From: JAWOHX01 sp046484975
Lineage (GTDB): Bacteria > Bacillota > Clostridia > DUPQ01
Direction of reading: 5' to 3'
NCBI GenBank assembly: GCA_046484975.1
Contig: JAWOHX010000103.1
Location: forward strand, 1 to 62,385
DNA: 62,385 nucleotides
This document shows positions 15,879-24,362 of the stretch, piece after piece (position 1 is the first letter of the stretch; each line of letters starts with the position of its first letter). The notes beneath the pieces were generated by a model that searched no databases, was not told the DNA's origin, and worked only from the letters and a program-made list of their open reading frames with translations. Position numbers and translations under genes: made by a program.

Positions 15879-17261
15879 ATGAGCCATATCATACAGGATG
15901 AGACCCGGTACATGGATGAGGTCAAAAGCCTGAACCTGAACCGGGAACAAAAGTACAGGATCAAGACATTCGGATGCCAGATGAACGAGAACGACAGCGA
16001 GAAGATCGCCGGGATTCTGGAGGCCATGGGCTATTCGCAAAGCACGGAGGATTCCGGCTATGACATTGTGGTCTACAACACCTGCTGTGTGAGGGAAAGC
16101 GCCGAGAATAAGATTTACGGACACCTGGGCATGGAGAAAAAGACCAAGGAGGCCAATCCGGATCTGATTGTGGCTCTCTGCGGTTGCATGGCGCAACAGG
16201 AAGAAGCGGTGGCGGCCATCCGAAAAAGCTACCCCCATGTGGACATTGTCTTTGGCACCCACAACATCCATCGGTTCCCCGCATTGCTCTTCCAGCTGCT
16301 GCGAAATGAATGCAGCCAGTTCGAGGTTGTCCCGGACAGCGAAGGGATTGTGGAATGCCTCCCCGTCAAAAGAAGGAGCAAGGCGGAGGCTTATGTCCCG
16401 GTGATGTACGGCTGCGATAATTTTTGTTCCTACTGCATCGTGCCGTATGTGCGGGGCAGGGAGAAAAGCAGGAGTTACGGGGAGATTAGGAGAGAGGTGG
16501 AAAGCCTGGTCCATGCCGGGGTCAGGGAGATTACTTTATTGGGACAGAATGTGAATTCCTATGGGAAGAACACAGAGGAATGCATGGATTTCGCAGGCTT
16601 GCTGAGCCGGCTGCAGGATACGGAGGGATTGGAAAGGATCCGATTCATGACCAGCCATCCAAAAGACATATCGGAGAACCTTCTGATTGCCATACGGGAC
16701 CTGCCAAAGGTATGCAAGCATCTGCACCTTCCCCTCCAGTCCGGGAGCACCAGGGTGCTCCGGGACATGAACAGGAACTATACAAAAGAACACTACATCA
16801 GCATCCTGGAAAACATCGCAAGGGAAATACCGGGCATCGGGTTGAGCACGGATGTCATCGTCGGATTCCCGGGTGAAACGGAAGAGGATTTCCAGGACAC
16901 CCTGGACATCCTGGAACGCATCCGGTTTGATTTCGCCTATACCTTCATCTATTCGAAAAGAAGGCACACCCCGGCGGCGGACAGGACGGACATGGTACCT
17001 GACGAAGTGAAAAGCGAACGGTTCGACAGACTTGTCCGCTTGCAGAATGCCATTACACTGGAGAACAACCTGAAGGAAATCGGGAAAACCATGCCGGTCC
17101 TGGTCACAGGTCCCAGCAGGAACCCTCCCGGGATGTTCACCGGAAGGACGGGTTCCAATAAAATTGTCCATTTCAGCGGGAATCCCGCAATGACGGGTAA
17201 AATAATAAATATATTGATCAAGGATGCAAAAACATGGCATCTGGAAGGAGAGGCATTATGA
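15879..17261 (+). CDS. miaB: tRNA-2-methylthio-N6-dimethylallyladenosine synthase
   Basis: A 460-aa radical SAM methylthiotransferase acting on A37 of tRNAs. The N-terminal UPF0004 domain has FGCQMNENDSE with a cluster cysteine, followed by further cysteines in NTCCVRE and LCGCMAQ. The radical SAM motif is YGCDNFCSYCIVPYVRG at ~180-195, and a TRAM domain ends the protein. The substrate-making enzyme miaA lies 4.8 kb downstream in the same cluster. ATG at 15879 follows GGGAAGGG. The C-terminal end overlaps the next gene by 4 nt. Confidence 0.96.
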   Translation: MSHIIQDETRYMDEVKSLNLNREQKYRIKTFGCQMNENDSEKIAGILEAMGYSQSTEDSGYDIVVYNTCCVRESAENKIYGHLGMEKKTKEANPDLIVALCGCMAQQEEAVAAIRKSYPHVDIVFGTHNIHRFPALLFQLLRNECSQFEVVPDSEGIVECLPVKRRSKAEAYVPVMYGCDNFCSYCIVPYVRGREKSRSYGEIRREVESLVHAGVREITLLGQNVNSYGKNTEECMDFAGLLSRLQDTEGLERIRFMTSHPKDISENLLIAIRDLPKVCKHLHLPLQSGSTRVLRDMNRNYTKEHYISILENIAREIPGIGLSTDVIVGFPGETEEDFQDTLDILERIRFDFAYTFIYSKRRHTPAADRTDMVPDEVKSERFDRLVRLQNAITLENNLKEIGKTMPVLVTGPSRNPPGMFTGRTGSNKIVHFSGNPAMTGKIINILIKDAKTWHLEGEAL

Positions 17262-17638
17262 CGGTTTTGGAGAAAGCAAAGGAACTGGCCAGGGAGATTG
17301 GCAACACGGAGGAGTATCTGCGCTTGAAGGATGCGGAAGAGCAGTTGGCCGGTGATGCAACCGGAAACGCGCTCCTTCATGACTTGAGAAACTACAACCA
17401 TGAGTACCTGAAGGCCGAGAGGGAAGGCCTGGAGGACGAAGGCCTGAACAGCATCAGTGATATGATCAAACACAAGGAGCAGGAACTCATGGATTATGAC
17501 ATCACGTATGAGTTTATAACAGCGAAGAACGAGTTCGACCAGCTGATGCAAAAGATCAACCAGGAGATCGTCAACGAGATCCAGGGATGTGAAGGGGACC
17601 ATGAAGGTGGATGCGCATCCTGCAGCGGTTGCAAATAA
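17258..17638 (+). CDS. YlbF/YmcA (RicA/RicF)-family protein with C-terminal cysteines
   Basis: A 126-aa helical protein with the YlbF family pattern (MTVLEKAKELAREIGNTEEY at the N-terminus, then ITAKNEFDQLMQKINQEIV). It sits between miaB and mutS, as ymcA (ricA) does in Bacillus. There RicA, RicF and RicT form an iron-sulfur complex that affects RNase Y-dependent mRNA maturation and sporulation. The last 15 residues hold four cysteines (CEGDHEGGCASCSGCK), fitting cluster binding. ATG at 17258 with AAGGAGAGG upstream is preferred to the in-frame ATG at 17234, which lies inside miaB. Confidence 0.85.
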   Translation: MTVLEKAKELAREIGNTEEYLRLKDAEEQLAGDATGNALLHDLRNYNHEYLKAEREGLEDEGLNSISDMIKHKEQELMDYDITYEFITAKNEFDQLMQKINQEIVNEIQGCEGDHEGGCASCSGCK

Positions 17639-17668
17639 ACAGCATCGGATAAGGGAGGTAAGACCATC

Positions 17669-20263
17669 GTGCCGGAGATGACGCCCATGATGCAGCAGTA
17701 TCTCGACATGAAGGAGAAATATCATGACTGCATCCTTTTTTTCAGACTCGGGGATTTTTACGAGATGTTCTTCGAGGATGCAAAGACGGCCTCCAGGGAG
17801 CTGGAAATCGTCCTGACCGGAAGGAACTGCGGCCAGGAGGAACGGGCTCCCATGTGCGGCGTCCCCTACCACAGCGCCGACAGCTATATCGCCAAACTGA
17901 TCAGCAGGGGATATAAAGTGGCCATCTGCGAGCAGGTGGAGGACCCTCAGCTTGCCAAGGGGCTTGTCAGGCGGGACGTGGTCCGAATCATCACACCGGG
18001 GACCGTCATCGAAAGCGCTCTCCTGGTGGAATCCAAAAACAACTATATCATGTCCATATACAAGGAGGGGGAATGCTACGGCCTGTCCGCCTGCGATATC
18101 TCCACCGGGGATTTCTATGCCACCCAGGTCGTCTGGGGCGACACCTTTTCCCAGGTGGTGAATGAAGTCGCCAGGTTCAGGCCTGCAGAGATTGTAGTCC
18201 CGGGGGACATGGGTGAGGACAGGGCTTTCTGCGATGCATTCAGGGAGCAGATGGGGATCTATATCTCAGGCATTGACGAGGCCCTCTTCCGGAAAGAGAG
18301 CGCGGAGCAGGTCCTCCGGGATCTTCTCAAGGACACCCGGAAAAAGGACTATGACATATGGCTGCATGCGGCGGGGGCTTTGTTTTCCTATCTGATTGAC
18401 ACCCGGAAGGCAAGCCTGGCCCACATCAAGGAAATCCGTGTCTACCAATCGGGGGAATTCATGGTCCTGGACCAGACTGCCAGGAAAAACCTGGAACTCA
18501 CCGAGAACCTGAAGGACGGGAAGAAACAGTCCACCCTGCTGTGGACAATCGACAGGACGAAGACGCCCATGGGGGCCAGGACCTTAAGGAAATGGATGGA
18601 ACAACCCCTGATGGACACGGCACAGATCGACATGAGGCTGGACGGGGTTGAAGAGATCAAGGACCTGTACATGGCCAGGATGGAGGTCATGGAGCTTCTG
18701 GAAAACATTTCAGACCTGGAACGGCTGACGTCGAAGGTCATGATGGAAAGTGTCAACCCGCGGGAGCTGACGGCAATGAAAAGGACACTGGCCAGGCTGA
18801 CCGGCATCAAAGAGGCTGCCAGGCCCTTTTCCAGCAGAATCTCCGGACAGGTGGGCGACGGGATGGATGAACTTGTCGATGTCCATCGTTTGATTGATGA
18901 GGCCATCGAGGATGATGCGCCCCTTTCCCTGAAGAACGGCGGAATCATCCGGGGGGGATATGACCAGGAAGTGGACAGGTTGCGCCTGGCGAAGACCGAC
19001 GGAAGAAAATGGATCGTGGAGCTGGAAGGGGAGGAGAGGAAAAAGACGGGAATCAAGTCCCTGAAAATAAGCTTCAACCGGGTGTTCGGATACTATATCG
19101 AAATCACACGGTCCCATATGGACCTGGTGCCTGAAACCTATGTGAGGAAGCAGACCCTTTCCAACAGCGAGAGGTACATCACCGAGGAGCTCAAGGATAT
19201 GGAAAGCACCATCCTGGGGGCGGAGGAAAAGCTGACACGCCTTGAACATGCCATTTTTGAGGAGATCCGGGGGAAGATTGCCCTCCAGGTGGACCGCTTG
19301 ATGCGGACGGCAAAGGCGCTGGGTGTGCTGGATGCATTGTGCGCCCTGGCCGAGACCGCTGAGAGGAACCAATATGTGCGTCCGGTCGTCAACGATGGGG
19401 GTGTCATCGACATCAGGCAGGGAAGGCACCCGGTTGTGGAGAAGAACCCCGATTGCCGGGAATTCATTCCCAATGACATCCATATCGACAATGACCAGGA
19501 AAGGACCCTTGTCATAACGGGACCCAACATGGCGGGGAAATCCACCTATATGCGCCAGACTGCGCAGATTGTCCTTTTGGCGCAGATGGGAAGCTTCGTC
19601 CCCTGCGGGAGTGCCGTGATTGGCATCACCGACAGGATATTCACAAGGATCGGGGCCTCGGACGACCTGGCCGGAGGGAAAAGCACATTCATGATGGAGA
19701 TGACGGAAGTGGCGGACATCCTGAAAAACGCCACCGACAGGAGTCTTTTGATACTGGATGAAATCGGGAGGGGCACCAGCACCTACGATGGTCTTTCCAT
19801 CGCCTGGGCGGTGATTGAGTACCTCATCAGCCGGAAAAAGTGCAAGACGCTGTTCTCCACCCATTACCATGAGTTGACCGAGCTGGAAGACAAGGTCCCC
19901 GGAGTCATGAACTATCGCATCACTGCGGAGAAGAAGGGCAGGGAGATCATCTTCCTGCGGAAGGTTGAACGGGGAGGGGCGGACGAAAGCTATGGGATTC
20001 AAGTGGCCGGTCTGGCCGGTGTCCCCGAGGACATCGTCATCCGGGCAGGGGAGATCCTTGCAGCATTGGAAAGCAACGACATCACCAAAAAAAGAATCAA
20101 GAGGAACATGGGTGTGGAAGGACAGATCAACATCATGCAGTACAACAGCAAAAACAAAAAGGAAGAGGACGTATTGCACTACCTGAGGTCAGGCGAGTTC
20201 CATGACATCACCCCGCTCCAGGCGCTGAACAAGCTCTTTGAGCTCAAAGACAAGCTTTCTTAG
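17669..20263 (+). CDS. mutS: DNA mismatch repair protein MutS
   Basis: An 864-aa mismatch-recognition ATPase. The N-terminal LGDFYEMFFEDA includes the Phe-x-Glu type mismatch-binding motif, and MCGVPYHSADSYIAKL follows. The C-terminal ATPase has Walker A GPNMAGKSTYMRQ near residue 617 and Walker B LLILDEIGRGTSTYDG, then FSTHYHELTEL. The start is GTG at 17669, 9 nt after GGGAGGT. ATG at 17678 is a less likely alternative. mutL follows after 12 nt. Confidence 0.97.
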   Translation: MPEMTPMMQQYLDMKEKYHDCILFFRLGDFYEMFFEDAKTASRELEIVLTGRNCGQEERAPMCGVPYHSADSYIAKLISRGYKVAICEQVEDPQLAKGLVRRDVVRIITPGTVIESALLVESKNNYIMSIYKEGECYGLSACDISTGDFYATQVVWGDTFSQVVNEVARFRPAEIVVPGDMGEDRAFCDAFREQMGIYISGIDEALFRKESAEQVLRDLLKDTRKKDYDIWLHAAGALFSYLIDTRKASLAHIKEIRVYQSGEFMVLDQTARKNLELTENLKDGKKQSTLLWTIDRTKTPMGARTLRKWMEQPLMDTAQIDMRLDGVEEIKDLYMARMEVMELLENISDLERLTSKVMMESVNPRELTAMKRTLARLTGIKEAARPFSSRISGQVGDGMDELVDVHRLIDEAIEDDAPLSLKNGGIIRGGYDQEVDRLRLAKTDGRKWIVELEGEERKKTGIKSLKISFNRVFGYYIEITRSHMDLVPETYVRKQTLSNSERYITEELKDMESTILGAEEKLTRLEHAIFEEIRGKIALQVDRLMRTAKALGVLDALCALAETAERNQYVRPVVNDGGVIDIRQGRHPVVEKNPDCREFIPNDIHIDNDQERTLVITGPNMAGKSTYMRQTAQIVLLAQMGSFVPCGSAVIGITDRIFTRIGASDDLAGGKSTFMMEMTEVADILKNATDRSLLILDEIGRGTSTYDGLSIAWAVIEYLISRKKCKTLFSTHYHELTELEDKVPGVMNYRITAEKKGREIIFLRKVERGGADESYGIQVAGLAGVPEDIVIRAGEILAALESNDITKKRIKRNMGVEGQINIMQYNSKNKKEEDVLHYLRSGEFHDITPLQALNKLFELKDKLS

Positions 20264-20275
20264 GGAGGAGGAGCC

Positions 20276-22027
20276 ATGGCGGACAGGATCATCATCCTGG
20301 ATGAGAATACATCCAACCAGATTGCCGCAGGGGAAGTCATCGAGCGCCCTTCGTCCGTTCTGAAGGAACTCATCGAGAATGCCATCGATGCAGGCTCCAC
20401 CAGGATAGAGGTGGAGATCAGCAAAGGGGGAATCACATCCATCCGGGTCACTGACAACGGGAGCGGGATTTGCTCCGAGGATGTCATGATGGCTTTCGAA
20501 CGGCATGGGACCAGCAAAATCAAGCGTGCGGAGGATTTGACCAGCATATCCACCATGGGATTCAGGGGGGAGGCCCTGGCCAGCATCGCCAGTGTTTCCA
20601 GGACCATCATGACCACCAGGACCCCGGAGGAGGAAACAGGGACAAGGATACAGGTGCAGGGGGGAGAATATGCGGGAGCCTCGGAGCATGCAAGGACACC
20701 CGGAACCACCGTCCTGGTCAACGACCTCTTCTACAACACCCCGGCAAGGTACAAATTCCTGAAAAACGATGCCACGGAAGGCAGGTACTGTACCGAGGTG
20801 GTGTCCAGGCTGGCTTTGTCCAGGCCGGACATTTCCTTTTCCTTTCTGTCCAACCGGCAGGAGATTCTGAGGACACCGGGGGACGGGGACCTGCTGAGCG
20901 CGGTATATGCCGTCTACGGAAGAGAAACCGCAAGGGATCTGGTTCCGGTGGATTACATGGATATGGGCATCGGTGTGAGCGGTTTTGCCGGGAAGGCTTC
21001 CCTGGCCAGGGGGAACAGGCAGCACCAGATGATCTACCTCAACAAAAGGGGCATCAGGAGCCGTGACGTCACCCGGGCCTGTGAAAAGGCCTATGAGACA
21101 TTGCTTGCAAAAGGAAAATTCCCTTTCTTCATCCTCAGCATCACCATGGAAAGCAGCCACGTGGACGTGAATGTCCATCCCGCCAAGACGGAGGTGCGTT
21201 TCCAGGATGACAATGCCGTATTCAAGGCGGTTTACCACGGGGTGGGAAATGCATTGGCGGGAGGTCGAACCATTGAGAAAGCAAAACCCGGACCACCCGA
21301 GCCTCCCCCTCCTGCACAAACCGTGATGCTGCACGAAGTCCTTGTAAACGGGGCAACACTGGTCAAGGAGGCATTCAGGGAATACCAGGCGCCCCTTGCC
21401 ATAAGAGAGACACATCAGGCGGAGCAAGTCCCGAAACCGGCTGAGCGGATAGGCCTTTTTACGGTGGTGGGGCAGCTGTTCGGTACATACATCGTGCTGC
21501 AACGGGAGAATGACGTATTGTTCATGGACCAGCATGCAGCCCATGAACGGATCACATATGAAAAACTCCTCAGGGATTACGGGAACCGTTGGATGCACAG
21601 GCAGATGCTCCTGGTTCCCGTGGAGGTAAACCTCTCCCCACAGGAGATTGCCCTTATGGAGGAAAACATGGAGCTCGTGGGATCCCTCGGGTTCGATGCC
21701 GACCTGTTCGGGACGGGGTCCGTCCTGGTGCGCAGCGTTCCCAGGCAGATCGGGGAGGACAATGCCGCCGAGGCATTCAGGGCAATGGTGGACGGATTGT
21801 TGTCAAACAGGAAGAACGAGATGGACCAGAAAGCCAGGGAGGCCATCTACATGATGGCCTGCAAACACTCCGTGAAGGCGAACAGGAAGCTCCATGCCAT
21901 GGAAATGGAGGCACTGGCCAAGGAACTGGACGGGTTGGAGAATCCCTTCACCTGTCCCCATGGGCGCCCCGTGATTCTGAAAATGGAGAAACATGATTTC
22001 GAAAAAATGTTCAAAAGGGTGAAATAA
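20276..22027 (+). CDS. mutL: DNA mismatch repair protein MutL
   Basis: A 583-aa protein with an N-terminal GHKL ATPase (NAIDAGSTRIEV, VTDNGSGI, STMGFRGEALASI) and a C-terminal dimerisation domain. The C-terminal DQHAAHERITYE matches the DQHA-x2-E-x4-E nicking-endonuclease motif of MutL proteins from bacteria without MutH, and CPHGRPVIL supplies the zinc-site cysteine. It should therefore nick the strand itself. The stop overlaps the miaA start by 1 nt (TAATG). Confidence 0.97.
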   Translation: MADRIIILDENTSNQIAAGEVIERPSSVLKELIENAIDAGSTRIEVEISKGGITSIRVTDNGSGICSEDVMMAFERHGTSKIKRAEDLTSISTMGFRGEALASIASVSRTIMTTRTPEEETGTRIQVQGGEYAGASEHARTPGTTVLVNDLFYNTPARYKFLKNDATEGRYCTEVVSRLALSRPDISFSFLSNRQEILRTPGDGDLLSAVYAVYGRETARDLVPVDYMDMGIGVSGFAGKASLARGNRQHQMIYLNKRGIRSRDVTRACEKAYETLLAKGKFPFFILSITMESSHVDVNVHPAKTEVRFQDDNAVFKAVYHGVGNALAGGRTIEKAKPGPPEPPPPAQTVMLHEVLVNGATLVKEAFREYQAPLAIRETHQAEQVPKPAERIGLFTVVGQLFGTYIVLQRENDVLFMDQHAAHERITYEKLLRDYGNRWMHRQMLLVPVEVNLSPQEIALMEENMELVGSLGFDADLFGTGSVLVRSVPRQIGEDNAAEAFRAMVDGLLSNRKNEMDQKAREAIYMMACKHSVKANRKLHAMEMEALAKELDGLENPFTCPHGRPVILKMEKHDFEKMFKRVK

Positions 22028-22983
22028 TGAAGGATGTCATCGTGGTGACCGGTCCCACTGCCTCCGGGAAGACCTCCGTGGCTGTGGAACTGGCGAAAAG
22101 GCTGGGGACCCAGGTTGTTTCCGCGGATTCCATGCAGGTCTACAGGGGAATGGACATCGGGACCGCCAAACCGGATGCCCAGGAACGCCAGGGAGTCATC
22201 CACCATCTGGTGGACATTGTGCAGCCTGACGAACCCTTCAGCGTGGCGGATTACCAGATGCATGCACGGGCCATCCTGCGTCAGATGACAGAAGCCGGGA
22301 TGATCCCCGTCATCGCAGGCGGGACAGGTCTGTACATCGAGGCGCTGCTCCATGACCTTGATTTTTCCGAAAAGGGCATTGACCGGGACAGAAGGATGCA
22401 TTACGAGGAGATATACAGGGAAAAAGGAGCCAACCACCTGCATGGAATCCTCACGGAAAGGGATGAGGAAGCAGCGAAAGCCATCCACCCAAACAACAAG
22501 AAAAGAATCATCCGCGCCCTGGAAATCCTGGACGAGTTCCACGGGACACTGGGGGACTACCAAAAAAATGCTCTCGGGAAAAGCCCTTATGACTTTCATC
22601 TGTTCATTCTGAATCCGGACAGGAAATTTCTGTATGAGAGCATCGAAAAACGTGTGGATGACATGCTGTGCAAGGGACTTGTTGATGAGGTCAGGGTCCT
22701 GACCGGCAGATATCCCGGGAAGGGCATGACCTCCTTCCAGGCCATCGGATACAAGGAGACAGCCGCTTATCTGAGGGGGACCAGCACGGAGGAAGAGATG
22801 GTGCGCCTGTTGAAAAGAAACACAAGGAGATATGCAAAAAGACAGCTGACCTGGCTGAGAAGATACAGGGAGGGGACATGGCTGGAAACGGATGAAACGA
22901 CTTCCCCTGCCATGCTGACGGAAAAAATCCTCCAGACACTCGGAAAAAATGGTATAATCATATCACATGAAATCTCAGAGTGA
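22027..22983 (+). CDS. miaA: tRNA dimethylallyltransferase
   Basis: A 318-aa enzyme that transfers the dimethylallyl group to A37 of tRNAs, preparing the MiaB substrate. P-loop TGPTASGKTSVAVEL at ~7-21, SADSMQVYRGMDIGTAKP at ~38-55, GGTGLYIEALLHDLDF, and ALGKSPYDFH fit the family. The dimethylallyl donor comes from the isoprenoid pathway encoded by ispH and dxs elsewhere in the window. hfq begins 18 nt downstream. Confidence 0.96.
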   Translation: MKDVIVVTGPTASGKTSVAVELAKRLGTQVVSADSMQVYRGMDIGTAKPDAQERQGVIHHLVDIVQPDEPFSVADYQMHARAILRQMTEAGMIPVIAGGTGLYIEALLHDLDFSEKGIDRDRRMHYEEIYREKGANHLHGILTERDEEAAKAIHPNNKKRIIRALEILDEFHGTLGDYQKNALGKSPYDFHLFILNPDRKFLYESIEKRVDDMLCKGLVDEVRVLTGRYPGKGMTSFQAIGYKETAAYLRGTSTEEEMVRLLKRNTRRYAKRQLTWLRRYREGTWLETDETTSPAMLTEKILQTLGKNGIIISHEISE

Positions 22984-23001
22984 ATGCAGGAGGTAAAAAA
23001 A

Positions 23002-23259
23002 GTGGCGAAATCCATATCCATGAACTTGCAGGATGTATTTTTGAATCAACTCAGGAGGGATCGGGTTGGTGTTGTTGTATTTCTTGTCAACGGTTTTCAA
23101 TTGAGGGGCTTCATCAAAGGATTTGACAACTTTGTGATCGTCCTTGAGATTGAAGGCAAACAACAGGTTGTGTACAAGCATGCCATTTCCACAATATCAC
23201 CTGTACAGCCCATAAACATGATATTCAAAGAGGAAAAGAAGGAAGAAGAAGATCAGTAA
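23002..23259 (+). CDS. hfq: RNA chaperone Hfq
   Basis: An 85-aa Sm-like protein. Sm1 covers NLQDVFLNQLRRDRVGVVVF to GFDNFVIVLE, and Sm2 contains YKHAISTISP. The C-terminus is acidic (EEKKEEEDQ). The start is GTG at 23002 with AGGAGGTAAAAAAA upstream. An in-frame ATG at 22984 precedes the Shine-Dalgarno and is rejected. Order miaA-hfq is the usual one. The last 7 nt overlap the end of lexA on the other strand. Confidence 0.95.
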   Translation: MAKSISMNLQDVFLNQLRRDRVGVVVFLVNGFQLRGFIKGFDNFVIVLEIEGKQQVVYKHAISTISPVQPINMIFKEEKKEEEDQ

Positions 23260-23849
23260 GTACGGAAAAGCCCGATGACTTTGCCTGCGATGAGCAGGTT
23301 GTCCTTTACGATGATGGGGGACATGGATTTGTTCTCGGGTTGCAGCCGGACATGGTCCTTCTCCCTGTAAAAAGTCTTTACCGTGGCCTCATTTTCTATG
23401 ACCGCCACCACAATGTCCTTATCCTGTGCGGTACTCTGCTGTTTCACCAGCAGCAGGTCGTTTTCTAATATGCCTGCGTCAACCATGCTGTCACCTTTGA
23501 CCCGGAGCATGAAGGTGACGGAATTCCTGGTGTACTCTTTTGGAACGGGGAAGGTATCCTCTATGTTCTCCACTGCAAGGATGGGGGTTCCTGCCGCCAC
23601 CCTGCCCACGACGGGGACATCGACGGTATCCTTCCTGGAAGGAAGGCGGATGGACCGGGATATGGAGTCGTTCATCTCGATGTAACCGTCTTCCGTCAAT
23701 CTTTTGAGGTATGAATGCACCGTGGAAGTGGAGGAAAAACCTGTGGCGGAACAGATGTCCCTGACCGACGGGGAATATCCGTTGTCATTGATGGACCTGG
23801 TGATGTAATCCAGGACCGCCATGTGTTTATCATTCATTTTTTTATTCAT
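23253..23849 (-). CDS. lexA: LexA repressor
   Basis: A 198-aa SOS repressor. The N-terminal winged helix includes GYSPSVRDICSATGFSSTST. The self-cleavage site lies in GRVAAGTPILA, the catalytic Ser is in VKGDSMVDAG, and the Lys is in ATVKTFY. ATG at 23849 follows GCAGGAGGAGTATGAG. An ATG four codons in is possible. Divergent from a YneA-like gene, with LexA boxes between, as in Bacillus. Confidence 0.96.
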   Translation of the reverse strand: MNKKMNDKHMAVLDYITRSINDNGYSPSVRDICSATGFSSTSTVHSYLKRLTEDGYIEMNDSISRSIRLPSRKDTVDVPVVGRVAAGTPILAVENIEDTFPVPKEYTRNSVTFMLRVKGDSMVDAGILENDLLLVKQQSTAQDKDIVVAVIENEATVKTFYREKDHVRLQPENKSMSPIIVKDNLLIAGKVIGLFRTY

Positions 23850-23869
23850 CTCATACTCCTCCTGCCATC

Positions 23870-23898
23870 ATTTTAGCATCGAAAAGACAAAAAGTCAA
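23870..23898 (-). promoter_or_regulatory. lexA promoter
   Basis: Minus strand: TTGACT (23898-23893), 17-nt spacer, TAAAAT (23875-23870). A degenerate LexA box at 23897-23908 touches the -35. Confidence 0.7.
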
Positions 23899-23908
23899 AC
23901 AAATGTTC
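23897..23908. promoter_or_regulatory. Degenerate LexA box
   Basis: AAAC-AAAT-GTTC on the plus strand, that is GAAC-N4-GTTT on the minus strand. One position differs from the GAAC-N4-GTTC consensus. It abuts the -35 box of lexA and may serve autoregulation. Confidence 0.45.
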
Positions 23909-23917
23909 ATTTTCCCC

Positions 23918-23947
23918 TTGACGAGAGAACAATTGTTCTGGTAATAT
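23918..23947 (+). promoter_or_regulatory. SOS promoter of the YneA-like gene
   Basis: TTGACG at 23918-23923, an 18-nt spacer, TAATAT at 23942-23947. A perfect LexA box lies inside the spacer. Confidence 0.72.
23927..23938. promoter_or_regulatory. LexA (SOS) box 1
   Basis: GAACAATTGTTC, a perfect palindrome matching the Firmicutes LexA consensus, located between the -35 and -10 of the yneA-like promoter. Confidence 0.85.
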
Positions 23948-23954
23948 GGAAACA

Positions 23955-23966
23955 GAACAGTTGTTC
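23955..23966. promoter_or_regulatory. LexA (SOS) box 2
   Basis: GAACAGTTGTTC, near-perfect palindrome followed by GGAGG, the ribosome binding site of the YneA-like gene. It covers the probable transcription start. Confidence 0.8.
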
Positions 23967-23980
23967 GGAGGTTTGCACAA

Positions 23981-24274
23981 ATGAAGAGACGATATGTTTT
24001 GAGGAATAAAAAAAGATTCATGGCCATCAGCATCATCATACTCTCCCTTGTCCTCAGTTCTTTCATGATCACCTTAAGGCCCACCCAAAGCAAGCAGCAG
24101 GATTCCTATTACGAAGTGGTCATCGTCAAAGGGGACACATTATGGGACATCGCCAGCTCCATCAATCATCAAAACCAGGATATCCGGAAAATTGTCCGGC
24201 ACATCAAACAGATCAATCACCTGGAGAGCGCGGAGATTTTCGTCGGCCAAACCATCCGGGTCCCTGGCAATTGA
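23981..24274 (+). CDS. yneA: YneA-like SOS cell-division inhibitor (LysM protein)
   Basis: A 97-aa protein with a basic N-terminus, one membrane or signal segment (about residues 13-30) and a LysM peptidoglycan-binding domain (about 45-95: VVIVKGDTLWDIASSI to IFVGQTIRVPG). This size and architecture, divergent to lexA with LexA boxes in its promoter, match YneA, which delays division during the SOS response. Sequence identity to YneA cannot be measured here, so the name rests on architecture and regulation. ATG at 23981 follows TCGGAGGTTTGC. Confidence 0.85.
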   Translation: MKRRYVLRNKKRFMAISIIILSLVLSSFMITLRPTQSKQQDSYYEVVIVKGDTLWDIASSINHQNQDIRKIVRHIKQINHLESAEIFVGQTIRVPGN

Positions 24275-24305
24275 CACCCAGCCCCTTTTTCAACCTCCGG
24301 AGCCT

Positions 24306-24333
24306 TTGATTATCCCGTATATTCGTATATAAT
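24306..24333 (+). promoter_or_regulatory. Promoter of the MetH-like gene
   Basis: TTGATT at 24306-24311, 16-nt spacer, TATAAT at 24328-24333. Confidence 0.6.
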
Positions 24334-24362
24334 GGTAATCAATATCCACCGGAGGTATTTTT

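Noticed and set aside
18710..20179. Long minus-strand ORFs opposite mutS (489 aa), lysA/acyl-CoA synthetase (564 aa), the ABC ATPase (468 aa) and uraA (258 aa), and a 427-aa plus-strand ORF opposite the PurA-like gene.
   Set aside because: They are mirror frames of strong protein genes; sequence is low in family motifs, rich in His/Gly/Asp typical of antisense frames, and lacks ribosome binding sites.
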